From: Acidovorax sp. DW039
GTDB taxonomy: Bacteria > Pseudomonadota > Gammaproteobacteria > Burkholderiales > Burkholderiaceae_C
NCBI RefSeq assembly: GCF_037101375.1
Contig: NZ_AP029019.1
Coordinates: forward strand, 930,001-994,000
Direction of reading: 5' to 3'
DNA length: 64,000 nucleotides
Shown here: one piece after another, positions 1-9,185 of the stretch
Layout of the letters: each line of letters begins with the position of its first letter
How positions within the stretch are numbered: the first letter of the stretch is position 1
Notes under the pieces: generated by a model
Told to the model about the DNA's origin: nothing
Database searches by the model: none
Seen by the model: the letters and a program-made list of their open reading frames with translations, nothing else
Translations under genes and position numbers: made by a program

Positions 1-222
1 CCGTTTCAAGCCATGATGCGCCAAGGTGTCCCGCTGCCTGTGTCCTGCGACAAGCTCATGCGGATTGATTTTGCGGCGGCAGGCTCTGTGCTGAACTGGG
101 CTGCCGAGCAGCAGGCGCAGGGGCATGTGGTGCATTTCCAGAACCTGCATCGCCTGATTGCCGTGTTCTTCAATGTGATTGGCGTCAACGAGCACGCCTG
201 GGTCATTCCGCGCAAGAACTGA
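1..222 (+). CDS. STAS-like domain protein, C-terminal fragment
   Basis: The frame is open from the first base, so only the last 73 residues are visible and the true start lies outside the window. The fragment contains hydrophobic alternations and an [16 protein letters not shown] stretch that resembles the end of STAS-type anti-sigma-antagonist or NTP-binding folds often encoded next to hslV in Comamonadaceae. No catalytic residue is visible. It ends 62 bases before the hslV start, on the same strand, so co-transcription with hslVU is possible. The family assignment rests on memory of neighbourhood and a short match and is moderate at best. Confidence 0.55.
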   Translation, partial: PFQAMMRQGVPLPVSCDKLMRIDFAAAGSVLNWAAEQQAQGHVVHFQNLHRLIAVFFNVIGVNEHAWVIPRKN

Positions 223-284
223 TCGAGGGCTTGCACCACAAGCAGTGCTTGCAATCTGCGGAAGAGTCCCCACCTTCCGCAGCT

Positions 285-848
285 ATGGACTCATCACAAG
301 ATACCCCGGTGTTTCACGGCACCACCATTTTGAGTGTGCGTCGCCAGACGCCACAAGGCGTTCAGGTTGCCATTGGCGGTGACGGGCAGGTAACGCTGGG
401 CAATATCGTGGTCAAGGGCACGGCACGCAAGGTGCGCAAGCTCTACCATGGCAAGGTGCTGGCGGGTTTTGCGGGTGCCACGGCCGATGCCTTCACCCTG
501 TTCGAGCGCTTTGAGGCCAAGCTGGAAAAGCACCAGGGCCACCTGACCCGTGCCGCCATCGAGCTGACCAAAGACTGGCGCACCGACCGCGTACTGCGCC
601 GCCTGGAAGCCATGCTGGCCGTGGCCGATGCCAGCGCATCGCTCATCATCACGGGCAACGGCGATGTGCTGGAGCCTGAGCAGGGTATCGTGGCCATTGG
701 CTCGGGCGGTGCGTACGCACACTCGGCGGCCAAGGCGCTGCTGGTCAACACAGACCTGTCCGCGCAGGAGATTGTGAAGAAGTCGCTCGAAATCGCGGGC
801 GAACTCTGCATTTACACCAACATGAACCACACCATCGAAACGCTGTAA
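285..848 (+). CDS. hslV: ATP-dependent protease HslV (ClpQ) peptidase subunit
   Basis: HslV is the proteolytic double-hexamer core of the cytoplasmic HslUV protease. The protein is 187 residues; the usual length is about 175-180. The N-terminal nucleophile motif TTILSVRR places the catalytic threonine at residue 13, so a 12-residue propeptide ([12 protein letters not shown]) would have to be removed, longer than the single Met of E. coli. The GxGGxYAxSAAKAL segment typical of the family is present ([14 protein letters not shown]). An in-frame start further upstream at 231 exists, but 285 is the first ATG giving a near-normal length. hslU follows 98 bases downstream with a dispersed repeat between them. 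Identification is firm; the exact start is less so. Confidence 0.95.
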   Translation: MDSSQDTPVFHGTTILSVRRQTPQGVQVAIGGDGQVTLGNIVVKGTARKVRKLYHGKVLAGFAGATADAFTLFERFEAKLEKHQGHLTRAAIELTKDWRTDRVLRRLEAMLAVADASASLIITGNGDVLEPEQGIVAIGSGGAYAHSAAKALLVNTDLSAQEIVKKSLEIAGELCIYTNMNHTIETL

Positions 849-862
849 GGCGGTGTGTTGGT

Positions 863-919
863 TTTGCTCATATTTTGATAGCTGCCTGCGCTTTTTTATC
901 AAGCGTTGGCGGCTGATTT
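863..919 (+). repeat. Dispersed repeat copy 1 (hslV-hslU gap)
   Basis: The sequence TTTGCTCATATTTTGATAGC is followed directly by TGCCTGCGCTT and then AAGCGTTGGCGGCTGATTT. This is the general plan of all copies: GCTATNNNNNNNATAGCTGC, then YTGCGCTT, a short variable spacer, then RGCGCTNGNGGC. It fills most of the gap between hslV and hslU. Confidence 0.8.
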
Positions 920-946
920 GGCTTTGAATTTGAAGGCAGGCAACGC

Positions 947-2275
947 ATGTCCTCCATGACTCCCCAGGAAATCGTCTCCGAACTTGACAACCACATCGTG
1001 GGCCAGGCCAGCGCCAAGCGTGCCGTGGCGATTGCGCTGCGCAACCGCTGGCGCCGCCAGCAGGTGGACAGCAGCCTGCGTCAGGAAATCACGCCCAAGA
1101 ACATCCTCATGATTGGCCCCACGGGTGTGGGCAAGACCGAGATTGCCCGTCGCTTGGCAAAGCTGGCGGATGCTCCTTTCATCAAGGTGGAGGCGACCAA
1201 GTTCACTGAGGTGGGCTACGTGGGCAAGGATGTGGACTCCATCGTTCGCGATCTTGCAGAGATTGCCGTCAAGCAGACGCGCGAAGCCGAGATGAAGAAG
1301 GTGCGCGCCCGCGCAGAAGATGCGGCGGAAGAGCGCATTCTGGATGTGCTGATTCCGCCCGCGCGCGCTGCGGCCGGGGCAGAGCAGCCCGCCAGCGACA
1401 GCACGGCGCGGCAGGTGTTCCGCAAAAAGCTGCGGGAAGGCCAGCTGAACGACAAAGAGATTGAAATTGATGTTGCCGAGGCGCGCCCCCAGCTGGAAAT
1501 CATGGGCCCGCAGGGCATGGAGGAAATGACCGAGCAACTGCGCGGCATGTTCAGCCAATGGGGGCAGGACCGCCGCAAGACGCGCAAGCTCAAGATCGCA
1601 GAGGCGCTCAAGCTGCTCACCGATGAAGAGGCGGGCAAGCTGGTCAATGACGAAGAGATCAAGCTCCGCGCCATTGCCAATGCCGAGCAGAACGGCATCG
1701 TGTTCATCGACGAAATTGACAAGGTGGCCGCGCGCCAGGAAACCAGTGGGTCCGATGTGTCCCGTCAGGGCGTGCAGCGCGATCTGCTGCCCTTGGTGGA
1801 GGGCACCACGGTGTCTACCAAGTACGGGATGATCAAGACTGATCACATCCTGTTCATTGCTTCGGGGGCATTCCACCTGTCCAAGCCCAGCGACCTGATC
1901 CCCGAGCTGCAGGGGCGTTTTCCCATTCGTGTGGAACTGGAGTCCCTGTCGGTCAAGGATTTCGAGGCCATCCTCATGCAGACCCATGCCTCCCTGGTCA
2001 AGCAGTACCAGGCGCTGCTGGCCACCGAGGGTGTGACGCTGGACTTCACACCAGAAGGCATTACGCGGCTCGCCCACATTGCGTACCACGTAAACGAGCG
2101 CACGGAGAACATCGGTGCCCGTCGCCTGTCTACCGTGATGGAGCGCCTCCTGGATGAAGTGAGCTTTGACGCGACCCGTCTTGGCGGCCAGACGGTCCGC
2201 ATCGACGCCGCCTATGTGGATGCCCGCCTGCAGTCCTTGAGCCAGGATGAGGATTTGTCCCGCTACATCCTTTAA
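947..2275 (+). CDS. hslU: ATP-dependent protease ATPase subunit HslU (ClpY)
   Basis: HslU is the AAA+ unfoldase ring that recognises substrates and feeds them to HslV. The protein is 442 residues, normal for the family. Walker A is GPTGVGKT at residues 57-64 and Walker B is IVFIDEID near 251-258. Between them lies the inserted I-domain (roughly 110-240), rich in charged residues. The C-terminus ends LSRYIL, matching the tail that docks into HslV and opens its pore. An alternative start at the Met three codons later is possible. It is transcribed with hslV and closed by a strong terminator at 2313. Confidence 0.97.
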   Translation: MSSMTPQEIVSELDNHIVGQASAKRAVAIALRNRWRRQQVDSSLRQEITPKNILMIGPTGVGKTEIARRLAKLADAPFIKVEATKFTEVGYVGKDVDSIVRDLAEIAVKQTREAEMKKVRARAEDAAEERILDVLIPPARAAAGAEQPASDSTARQVFRKKLREGQLNDKEIEIDVAEARPQLEIMGPQGMEEMTEQLRGMFSQWGQDRRKTRKLKIAEALKLLTDEEAGKLVNDEEIKLRAIANAEQNGIVFIDEIDKVAARQETSGSDVSRQGVQRDLLPLVEGTTVSTKYGMIKTDHILFIASGAFHLSKPSDLIPELQGRFPIRVELESLSVKDFEAILMQTHASLVKQYQALLATEGVTLDFTPEGITRLAHIAYHVNERTENIGARRLSTVMERLLDEVSFDATRLGGQTVRIDAAYVDARLQSLSQDEDLSRYIL

Positions 2276-2312
2276 TCAGCGTCAAAAGTCTCTTCTCTTG
2301 GCTGCGCATCAC

Positions 2313-2346
2313 AAAGCCCGATCCGCGAAAGCGGGTCGGGCTTTTT
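2313..2346 (+). terminator. Intrinsic terminator after hslU
   Basis: AAGCCCGATCCGC, a GAAA tetraloop, then GCGGGTCGGGCTT and a T run form an 11-13 bp stem with one G-T pair followed by TTTTT. It ends the hslVU transcript before the dcw cluster. Confidence 0.93.
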
Positions 2347-2583
2347 CATGCTTGGCGCGCTTGAGGAGCGGGGTGCGCTCGCCGTGACCGGCATCAGAAC
2401 GATGGTTTCGCTCTATGTAGGCTGCAACCATAGTTAACAAGTCCGATGGGGTGGGGTGCCGCTTCAGGTTTCACTTGCACAGCCATTTCTAAGTGCTTAT
2501 TTCACAAGGGTTTTTCATGCGTTCACGCCTTCGGATTCGGCGCTAAGTCATTGATTTCATTGAAAAACTTTGTAGCGCCCCTA
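2347..2583. other. Non-coding stretch between hslU and the mraZ promoter
   Basis: No convincing gene is seen here. A 6-bp inverted repeat (ATGGTT at 2402-2407 and AACCAT at 2426-2431) and AT-rich segments nearer mraZ are the only notable features. Open frames crossing the stretch lack a plausible ribosome binding site and any family resemblance. Confidence 0.6.
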
Positions 2584-2642
2584 TTGCTGGCTAGGCTTTT
2601 CCTGCTACAGTGGAAAAAAGTGCAATTAAGTGGGGAAAAGTG
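2584..2642 (+). promoter_or_regulatory. dcw promoter with MraZ-type operator (four AGTG repeats, 10-bp period)
   Basis: A -35 like TTGCTG (2584-2589) and a -10 like TACAGT (2606-2611) are separated by 16 bases. The tetramer AGTG recurs exactly every 10 bp at 2609, 2619, 2629 and 2639, giving TGGAA, TGCAA, TGGGG and TGCCA boxes separated by 5 bases. MraZ is known to bind direct TGGGN repeats with 5-bp spacers just upstream of its own gene. The array overlaps the -10 and start region, the expected place for autorepression of the whole cluster. The promoter hexamers are weak matches; the periodicity is seen directly. Confidence 0.72.
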
Positions 2643-2698
2643 CCATTTGATCCGGTCGCCGGATTGGATGGTTGTCCTTCTAGCTGGGAAATCCGTCC

Positions 2699-3127
2699 GT
2701 GTTCCAAGGTGCCTCGTCGCTCAGTCTCGATGCGAAGGGTCGGCTTTCTGTGCCGACCCGGCATCGTGACGTCCTTGCGGCCACGGCAGCAGGTCAGCTC
2801 ACTATCACCAAGCATCCCCACGGTTGTCTGATGGTGTTCCCCCGTCCCGAATGGGAGAAGTTCCGCGAGCGCATTGCCCAACTGCCCATGTCTGCGCAGT
2901 GGTGGAAGCGTATCTTTCTGGGCAACGCCATGGATGTGGAGATGGACGGCACAGGCCGCGTCCTGGTGTCGCCCGAGCTGCGCGCTGCCGCAGGGTTGAG
3001 CAAAGAGGCGGTTTTGCTGGGAATGGGCAACCATTTCGAGCTGTGGGACAAGGCCACTTACGACGAGCAGGAGGCTCAAGCCATGCAAGGCGAGATGCCC
3101 GATGCTTTCAAGGATTTTTCTTTCTGA
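2699..3127 (+). CDS. mraZ: Transcriptional regulator MraZ
   Basis: MraZ is a ring-forming DNA-binding protein that represses the dcw cluster from its own promoter. The protein has 142 residues with a GTG start preceded by GGGA. Two AbrB/SpoVT-like halves are visible, each with the family DxxxR signature: DAKGR at residues 11-15 and DGTGR at 83-87. The conserved [10 protein letters not shown] segment links them. It is the first gene of the cluster, 57 bases after the operator repeats. The downstream rsmH frame begins within or just after its 3' end, indicating translational coupling. Confidence 0.97.
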   Translation: MFQGASSLSLDAKGRLSVPTRHRDVLAATAAGQLTITKHPHGCLMVFPRPEWEKFRERIAQLPMSAQWWKRIFLGNAMDVEMDGTGRVLVSPELRAAAGLSKEAVLLGMGNHFELWDKATYDEQEAQAMQGEMPDAFKDFSF

Positions 3128-3134
3128 GGCCGCG

Positions 3135-4058
3135 GTGACCACATCCCTTCAACACACCACGGTTTTGCTGCACGAGGCCGTTGATGCCCTGCTGGGTAAC
3201 GCAGGCCCGGAGTCTGCGGGCACCTGGGTGGATGCGACCTTCGGACGAGGGGGGCATTCGCGGCACATCCTGCAGAGGCTGGGGCCTGAGGGGCGCCTTG
3301 TGGCATTCGACAAGGACCCCGAAGCCATCCTCGAGGCAGCGCGCATCACCGATGCGCGTTTTTCCATTCGGCACGAAGGTTTCCGCCATCTGGCCGAAAT
3401 GCCTGCGGGCAGTGCATCCGGGGTTCTGATGGACCTGGGGGTGAGCTCGCCGCAGATCGACAGTCCTGGCCGGGGGTTCAGTTTCCGGTTCGACGGTCCG
3501 CTGGACATGCGCATGGATACCACGCGCGGCGAAAGCGTGGCCGATTGGTTGGCCACTGCCGAAATGGGGCAGATTGCGGAGGTGATACGTGAATACGGTG
3601 AAGAACGGTTTGCTGGCCCCATTGCAAAGGCGATTGTTGCTCGGCGCGAGGAACGGGGCCCCCTTGCAACCACCTCCGAGCTTGCCGATCTCGTGGCTGG
3701 CGCGGTCAAGACCCGCGAGGCGGGCCAGAACCCTGCAACGCGCACATTTCAGGCTCTTCGGATTTTCATCAACGCTGAGCTTGAAGAGTTGCAACAGGCA
3801 CTAGAAGCCAGTCTGTCGGTGCTGCGCCCTGGTGGTCGCCTGGTGGTCATCAGCTTCCATTCACTGGAAGACCGCATCGTCAAGCAGTTCATCGCCAAGC
3901 ACTCCAAAGAGGTGTACGACCGCCGGGCGCCGTTTGCGGCACCCCAGCCCATGAAGCTGCTGGCGCTCGATCGCATCAAGCCGAGCGAGGAGGAGGTGGC
4001 TGCCAACCCCCGTTCCCGCAGCGCCATCATGCGCATTGCGCAGAGGACCGAGGCATGA
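3135..4058 (+). CDS. rsmH: 16S rRNA (cytosine-1402 N4) methyltransferase RsmH
   Basis: RsmH (formerly MraW) methylates N4 of C1402 in the decoding centre of 16S rRNA using S-adenosylmethionine. The SAM-binding motif [10 protein letters not shown] is at residues 33-42 and the family block [13 protein letters not shown] lies near residue 97. The chosen start is GTG at 3135, 7 bases after the mraZ stop, because the protein then begins [15 protein letters not shown] in line with the family. An in-frame ATG at 3102 inside mraZ would add 11 residues. The length of 307 residues is normal. Confidence 0.95.
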   Translation: MTTSLQHTTVLLHEAVDALLGNAGPESAGTWVDATFGRGGHSRHILQRLGPEGRLVAFDKDPEAILEAARITDARFSIRHEGFRHLAEMPAGSASGVLMDLGVSSPQIDSPGRGFSFRFDGPLDMRMDTTRGESVADWLATAEMGQIAEVIREYGEERFAGPIAKAIVARREERGPLATTSELADLVAGAVKTREAGQNPATRTFQALRIFINAELEELQQALEASLSVLRPGGRLVVISFHSLEDRIVKQFIAKHSKEVYDRRAPFAAPQPMKLLALDRIKPSEEEVAANPRSRSAIMRIAQRTEA

Positions 4059-4119
4059 GCTGCTCTGTGCGCTCCATGTCTGTACAGCCCACATCCCGAC
4101 TGCGGATGCAGGAGGTGCC

Positions 4120-4443
4120 ATGGCGCGCCTGAATCTGGTCTTGCTGCTGGCGGTGCTGGTGAGCGCGATGTACCTGGTGCACACCCAATACCAGTCGCGC
4201 CGCCTGTTCACCGAGCTGGATCGCGCGGTGGCCGAGGCGCGCCGACTGGACACCGAACACCAGCGCCTGCAGGTGGAAAAGCGCGCGCAGGCAACCCCGC
4301 TGCGGGTGGAGAAGCTGGCCCGCGCGCAGTTGAACATGCGCGCCGCCACACCTGCCATCACCCAGTATGTGAGTGACCCTGCAGGCGCAGGCGCGGCTGC
4401 TGCGCAATCCAGGCCTGCAACTGCGGCGGAGGGCGCACGATGA
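4120..4443 (+). CDS. ftsL: Cell division protein FtsL
   Basis: FtsL is a small bitopic membrane protein of the divisome that forms the FtsQLB complex and helps activate FtsWI. The start at 4120 follows an AGGAGG site at 4110-4115. The protein has 107 residues: a short cytoplasmic N-terminus, one membrane helix at about residues 5-22, then a charged coiled-coil stretch (about 30-75) rich in Glu, Arg and Leu, and an alanine-rich tail. Its stop overlaps the ftsI start by four bases (ATGA). Sequence conservation in this family is low, so position in the cluster and topology carry the call. Confidence 0.93.
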   Translation: MARLNLVLLLAVLVSAMYLVHTQYQSRRLFTELDRAVAEARRLDTEHQRLQVEKRAQATPLRVEKLARAQLNMRAATPAITQYVSDPAGAGAAAAQSRPATAAEGAR

Positions 4444-6185
4444 GCCGTAGCGTTCTCTACACATCCAGCCCGCTGCTGGCGAGCAAGACGCCCGTCTGGC
4501 GCAGCAAGTTCATCGTGGCGATGATCGGTCTGGGCTTTGTGGGCTTGGGTGCCCGCGCCGCCTATGTGCAGGTGTTTGGCAACGATTTCTTCCAGCGCCA
4601 GGGCGAAGTGCGCTTTGCGCGCACGCTGGAACTGCCTGCCAACCGCGGCAAGATTCTGGACCGCAATGGCTTGATCCTGGCCTCCAGCGTGCCGGCCGCC
4701 AGCATCTGGGCGATTCCGGAAGACGTGGAGCACGACAAGCCCGAAGTGAAGGCCAAGCTGCGCCAGCTGGCCAAGCTGATGGACATGCCCTTTACCGATC
4801 TCATGGCCAAGCTGTCTGATGAAGACAAGACCTTTGTTTGGATCAAGCGCCAGTTGGACTGGGACGTGGGCCAGCAGATTGCCGCGCTGGACATCAAGGG
4901 CATCTACCAGCGCAAGGAATACAAGCGCCAATACCCCGAGGGGGAGGCAGCCGCGCACATCGTGGGCTTTACCAATGTGGAAGACAAGGGGCAGGAAGGC
5001 ATGGAGCTGGCCTTCAACAGCCAGCTCGCAGGCAAGCCCGGTTCCCGCCGTGTGATCAAGGACCGCCTGGGTCGCGTGGTCGAAGGCGTGGGTGAGACCA
5101 TTCCTCCCGTGGATGGTAAGGACATGCAGCTATCCATCGACAGCAAGGTGCAGTTCTTCGCCTACCAAAAGCTGCGCGATCAGGTGCAGGCACACAAGGC
5201 CAAGGCAGGCAGTGTGGTGGTAATGGATGCGCACACCGGCGAGTTGCTGGCCCTGGCCAACTACCCCAGCTATGTGCCTGACAAGCGGCAGAACCTGACG
5301 GGCGAGCAGTTGCGCAACCGGGCTCTCACCGACGTGTTCGAGCCTGGCTCGACCATGAAGCCTTTCACCATCGGTCTGGCACTGGAGACCGGTCGCGTCA
5401 AGCCCGAGACGCCCATCGACACGAACCCTGGCCGCATCAACATCACGGGTTCCACGATTTCCGATACGCACAACTATGGTCTGCTGACGGTGGAGGGCGT
5501 GATCCAGAAGTCCAGCAACGTGGGCACGACCAAGATCGCGATGCAGATGCCTGCCAAGGAAATGTGGGAGACCTTCTCTGCAGCAGGATTTGGGCAAAAG
5601 CCGCAAATAGGATTTCCGGGCGCCATCAGCGGCAGGCTGCGCCCCTATAAGACCTGGAGGCCAGTGGAGCAGGCCACCATGTCCTACGGCTACGGGCTGT
5701 CGGCCAGCCTGTTCCAGATGGCACGCTCGTACACCGTGTTTGCCAATGGCGGGCGTGTGATCCCTGCAACCCTGCTCAAGAGCCACGAGCCCGCTGTGGG
5801 CGTTCCCGTGTTCTCGGAGCGCACGGCAGACCAGGTGCGCAAGATGCTGCAGATGGCCGCAGGGCCGGGCGGCACGGGCCAAAAGGCGCAAACCGTGGGC
5901 TATTCCGTGGGCGGCAAGTCGGGTACCGCGCGCAAGCAGGTGGGCAAGAGCTATGCGGCGGGCAAGTACCGCGCCTGGTTTACCGGCATGGCGCCTATCG
6001 ACAAGCCCCGCATCATCGTGGCGGTGATGGTGGACGAGCCCAGTGCAGGGCAGGTGTATGGGGGCTTGGTGGCTGCGCCGGTGTTCAGCGAAGTGGTGCA
6101 GCAAACCCTGCGCATGATGGGCGTGCCGCCCGACATGGCGGTCAAGCCGCAGATCGTGGCCAATCCGGTGGAGGAGTCTCTGTGA
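4440..6185 (+). CDS. ftsI: Peptidoglycan D,D-transpeptidase FtsI (PBP3)
   Basis: FtsI is the septum-specific class B penicillin-binding protein that cross-links new septal peptidoglycan with FtsW. The 581-residue protein has one membrane anchor at about 24-43, a dimerisation/pedestal region starting with the RGKILDRNG motif, and a transpeptidase domain. Active-site motifs are all present: S304-T-M-K (serine nucleophile), S358-S-N and K493-S-G. The start overlaps ftsL (ATGA) and the stop overlaps the GTG start of murE. Nothing is missing; this looks fully functional. Confidence 0.97.
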   Translation: MSRSVLYTSSPLLASKTPVWRSKFIVAMIGLGFVGLGARAAYVQVFGNDFFQRQGEVRFARTLELPANRGKILDRNGLILASSVPAASIWAIPEDVEHDKPEVKAKLRQLAKLMDMPFTDLMAKLSDEDKTFVWIKRQLDWDVGQQIAALDIKGIYQRKEYKRQYPEGEAAAHIVGFTNVEDKGQEGMELAFNSQLAGKPGSRRVIKDRLGRVVEGVGETIPPVDGKDMQLSIDSKVQFFAYQKLRDQVQAHKAKAGSVVVMDAHTGELLALANYPSYVPDKRQNLTGEQLRNRALTDVFEPGSTMKPFTIGLALETGRVKPETPIDTNPGRINITGSTISDTHNYGLLTVEGVIQKSSNVGTTKIAMQMPAKEMWETFSAAGFGQKPQIGFPGAISGRLRPYKTWRPVEQATMSYGYGLSASLFQMARSYTVFANGGRVIPATLLKSHEPAVGVPVFSERTADQVRKMLQMAAGPGGTGQKAQTVGYSVGGKSGTARKQVGKSYAAGKYRAWFTGMAPIDKPRIIVAVMVDEPSAGQVYGGLVAAPVFSEVVQQTLRMMGVPPDMAVKPQIVANPVEESL

Positions 6186-7714
6186 CGAACCCAGCCCAGG
6201 CCTTGCATGCGCTTCATCAGGTGGCTGATGCCGTGGCGTGGCTGCGCGCGCGCGTGACCGGAACCCTGCACACCGACAGCCGCCGTGTCACTCCTGGCGA
6301 TGGTTTTATTGCCTGGCCCGGCGCAGCCACCGACGGGCGTGCCCATGTGGCCGATGCACTGGCCCGCGGCGCCACCGCCTGCCTTGTGGAGGCCGAAGGC
6401 GTGGACGCCTTCCGCTTTGCAGAAGGTGCGCCATTGGCCGCCGTGCGTGGTCTGAAAGCTGCCACCGGCAGCATTGCAGCGTTGTGGTTCGAAGAACCTT
6501 CCCGCGCGCTGGATGTGCTGGCGGTGACGGGAACCAATGGCAAGACCAGCACCGCCTGGTGGCTGGCCGAGTCTGTCAATTTGCTATCAAAAAATGAGCT
6601 GCCTGCGCTTGCTGGATGTGCGGTAGTGGGCACTTTGGGTGTGGGTGTTCCTCCCCAGGTGCAAACCACGGGTATGACTACGCCAGACCCGGTGCTGTTG
6701 CAGCGGGCTTTCCGTCAGTTTGCAGACCAGGGCCTGCGCGCCTGTGCCATCGAGGCTTCATCCATCGGGCTTGCAGAGCATCGTCTGGCTGGAACGCAGA
6801 TTCGAGTGGGCGTGTTCACCAACTTCACGCAGGACCACCTGGACTACCACGGCAGCATGGCCGAGTACTGGCAGGCCAAGCGGGCCCTGTTCCAATGGCC
6901 GGGGCTTCAGGCAGCGGTCATCAATGTGGACGACGCCACAGGCGCGCAGCTGCATGCCGAGTTGGCTGCGACCTCGAAGGCTTTAGACCTCTGGAGCGTT
7001 TCCGCCAGCGGCCCGGCGCGCCTCATGGCACGCGACATCGTTGCGGCGCAAGGCGGTCTGCAATGGTGGGTGGTGGAAGGCAACGAGCAGCACCTGTTGC
7101 AGTCTCAGCTGGTGGGTACCTACAACGTGCTGAACGTGCTGGGGGTGATTGCCACCTTGCGCAGCCTGGGCGTCCCTCTGGCTGCTGCGGTGCAGGCTTG
7201 TGCCCAGTTGCAACCCGTGCCCGGACGCATGCAGCAACTGGCGCAGCCCGGCCAGCCCTTGGTGGCGGTGGATTACGCCCACACCCCGGACGCGCTGGAA
7301 AAAGCCTTGCAGGCATTGCGCCCTATAGCGCAGCAACGCGGGGGCCAGCTGTGGTGCGTGTTCGGTTGCGGTGGCGACCGCGACGCTTCCAAACGCCCCC
7401 TGATGGGCGCTGCGGCCCAGCGGCACGCTGACTGGGTGATTGCCACCAGCGACAACCCGCGCAGCGAAGACCCGGCGGTCATCCTGCACCAGATTCTGCT
7501 GGGCACCATTGCAGGCGAGACGGTGCGTGTGGAGCCAGACCGTGCGGCCGCCATTGCCCTGGCGTTGCGCGAAGCTGCAGTGCAGGACGTAGTGCTCATC
7601 GCTGGCAAGGGGCACGAGGATTATCAAGAGGTGGCTGGCGTGCGCCGCCCGTTTTCAGACATGGCCCAGGCGCGCAGCGCACTGCAGGCCCGCGGAGAAA
7701 CCCCATGGGCATGA
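6182..7714 (+). CDS. murE: UDP-MurNAc-L-Ala-D-Glu:meso-DAP ligase MurE
   Basis: MurE adds the third stem-peptide residue to the peptidoglycan precursor in the cytoplasm. The protein has 510 residues and a GTG start overlapping the ftsI stop (GTGA). The Mur ligase ATP-binding motif TGTNGKTS is at residues 116-123. The DNPR motif at 424-427 is the hallmark of ligases selective for meso-diaminopimelate rather than lysine. Residues 133-148 (NLLSKNELPALAGCAV) are encoded by a copy of the dispersed repeat and have no obvious counterpart in E. coli MurE, so the repeat appears to have been accommodated between the P-loop helix and the next strand. Confidence 0.96.
   Translation: MTNPAQALHALHQVADAVAWLRARVTGTLHTDSRRVTPGDGFIAWPGAATDGRAHVADALARGATACLVEAEGVDAFRFAEGAPLAAVRGLKAATGSIAALWFEEPSRALDVLAVTGTNGKTSTAWWLAESVNLLSKNELPALAGCAVVGTLGVGVPPQVQTTGMTTPDPVLLQRAFRQFADQGLRACAIEASSIGLAEHRLAGTQIRVGVFTNFTQDHLDYHGSMAEYWQAKRALFQWPGLQAAVINVDDATGAQLHAELAATSKALDLWSVSASGPARLMARDIVAAQGGLQWWVVEGNEQHLLQSQLVGTYNVLNVLGVIATLRSLGVPLAAAVQACAQLQPVPGRMQQLAQPGQPLVAVDYAHTPDALEKALQALRPIAQQRGGQLWCVFGCGGDRDASKRPLMGAAAQRHADWVIATSDNPRSEDPAVILHQILLGTIAGETVRVEPDRAAAIALALREAAVQDVVLIAGKGHEDYQEVAGVRRPFSDMAQARSALQARGETPWA
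6580..6625 (+). repeat. Dispersed repeat copy 2, inside murE
   Basis: TTTGCTATCAAAAAATGAGC is followed by TGCCTGCGCTTGCTGGATG. It follows the consensus closely through the YTGCGCTT core, then decays. It is in frame with murE and translated. Confidence 0.75.
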
Positions 7715-9135
7715 TGACCCTGCAACAGGCCCTGGACCTGGTCCGCCCACGCATCCCTGCCACTCGCATGGTGGGCGATGGCGCAACGCCACTGGCCCGT
7801 GTGCACACTGATACGCGCACGCTGCAGGCGGGTGACTTCTTTGTCGCCCTCAAGGGCGAGCGCTTTGATGCCAATGCCTTCCTCAGCCAGGCGCAGGCCA
7901 GCGGCGCAGCCGCTGCGGTAGCCCATAGCGGGCTGGAGCAAGCAGGCTTGCCCGGTCTGGAGGTGCCCGACACCTTGGCAGCGCTGGGGGCCCTGGGTGC
8001 GGGGTGGCGGGCGCAGTTCGCGCTGCCCCTCATCGGTGTGACGGGCAGCAATGGCAAGACCACGGTGACGCAGATGATCGCGTCCATCCTGCGCGCCTGG
8101 AAGGGCGATGCAGCCTTTGCCACGCAGGGCAACTTCAACAACGACATCGGGGTGCCGCTGATGCTGCTGCGCCTCACGTCCGCACACCGCGCCGCCGTGA
8201 TCGAGATGGGCATGAACCACCCGGGCGAAATCGCCCAGCTCGCCGCCATGGCCCGCCCCACGGTGGCCCTGGTGAACAACGCACAGCGCGAGCACCTGGA
8301 GTTCATGCACACCGTGCAGGCCGTGGCTGAAGAGAACGGCTCGGTATTTTCCGCGCTGCCATCGGATGGCGTGGCGGTGTTTCCTGCCGCAGATACCTAC
8401 AGCCCACTGTGGCGCGGGTTGGCAGGCACGCGTCGCTGCATCACCTTTGGGGAGGGCGGTGATGTGCATTGCACAGAGGCCCGCTGGGAGCAGGGGGGCT
8501 GGAGCGTGGCTTTGTCCACCCCTGCAGGCTCTGCACGCTGCCGCCTGCACATTGCGGGGCGACACAACGTGACCAATGCCCTGGCCGCGGCTGCCTGCGC
8601 CATCGCTGCGGGTGCGCCGCTGCAAGCGATCGAGCAGGGGCTCGAGGCTTTTGTTCCTGTCAAAGGTCGGTCTCGGGCTTTTGAAGTCTCTGTCGCTGGC
8701 CGCGCCATCACGGTGGTGGATGACAGCTACAACGCCAACCCTGATTCCATGCGCGCAGCCATCGACGTGCTGGCGGCGCTGCCCGGCCCCCAGCTACTGG
8801 TGATGGGCGACATGGGGGAGGTGGGCGACCAAGGCCCCGCATTCCATGCAGAAGCTGGAGCGCATGCGCGCGACGCCGGTATTGCGCAGGTATACGCGCT
8901 GGGGGATCTGACAAGCCACGCTGCAAAGGCTTGCGGGCCAACAGCCCAGCATTTTGAAGATATGGCATCGCTGCTGGAGGCGGTGCACACCGCGCTGCCG
9001 CAACTGGGTAGCGTGCTGGTGAAGGGATCGCGGTTCATGAAGATGGAAAAGGTGGTGGAGGCGATTGCCGCCGCCGGTCAGGCACAAGAACAACAAGCGC
9101 AAGCCGCAAACGTTGCAAGAGAGGTGCAGACATGA
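7705..9135 (+). CDS. murF: UDP-MurNAc-tripeptide:D-Ala-D-Ala ligase MurF
   Basis: MurF completes the UDP-MurNAc-pentapeptide by adding D-alanyl-D-alanine. The protein has 476 residues with the P-loop TGSNGKTT at 113-120 and the later Mur-ligase block [11 protein letters not shown]. The ATG at 7705 lies 6 bases after CGGAGA and overlaps murE by 10 bases; ATGs at 7711 and 7714 are alternatives with a poorer spacing. The C-terminal tail is alanine and glutamine rich. Its stop overlaps a short 17-codon frame that leads into mraY. Confidence 0.96.
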   Translation: MGMMTLQQALDLVRPRIPATRMVGDGATPLARVHTDTRTLQAGDFFVALKGERFDANAFLSQAQASGAAAAVAHSGLEQAGLPGLEVPDTLAALGALGAGWRAQFALPLIGVTGSNGKTTVTQMIASILRAWKGDAAFATQGNFNNDIGVPLMLLRLTSAHRAAVIEMGMNHPGEIAQLAAMARPTVALVNNAQREHLEFMHTVQAVAEENGSVFSALPSDGVAVFPAADTYSPLWRGLAGTRRCITFGEGGDVHCTEARWEQGGWSVALSTPAGSARCRLHIAGRHNVTNALAAAACAIAAGAPLQAIEQGLEAFVPVKGRSRAFEVSVAGRAITVVDDSYNANPDSMRAAIDVLAALPGPQLLVMGDMGEVGDQGPAFHAEAGAHARDAGIAQVYALGDLTSHAAKACGPTAQHFEDMASLLEAVHTALPQLGSVLVKGSRFMKMEKVVEAIAAAGQAQEQQAQAANVAREVQT

Positions 9136-9185
9136 AGCTGGCTGCAAGCCGCTCCGCTGCAAAGGGAGGAGTCACATGCTTTTGA
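9132..9185 (+). other. 17-codon frame bridging murF and mraY
   Basis: An ATGA overlap with the murF stop opens a frame of 17 codons that ends 10 bases inside mraY. It includes the mraY ribosome binding site (GGGAGGA at 9164-9170). It may carry ribosomes from murF across the 40-base gap to mraY. There is no evidence that the peptide itself matters. Confidence 0.25.

Noticed and set aside
2446..2769. 107-codon frame across the mraZ promoter
   Set aside because: It overlaps the promoter/operator and mraZ itself in another frame, with no coding signals.
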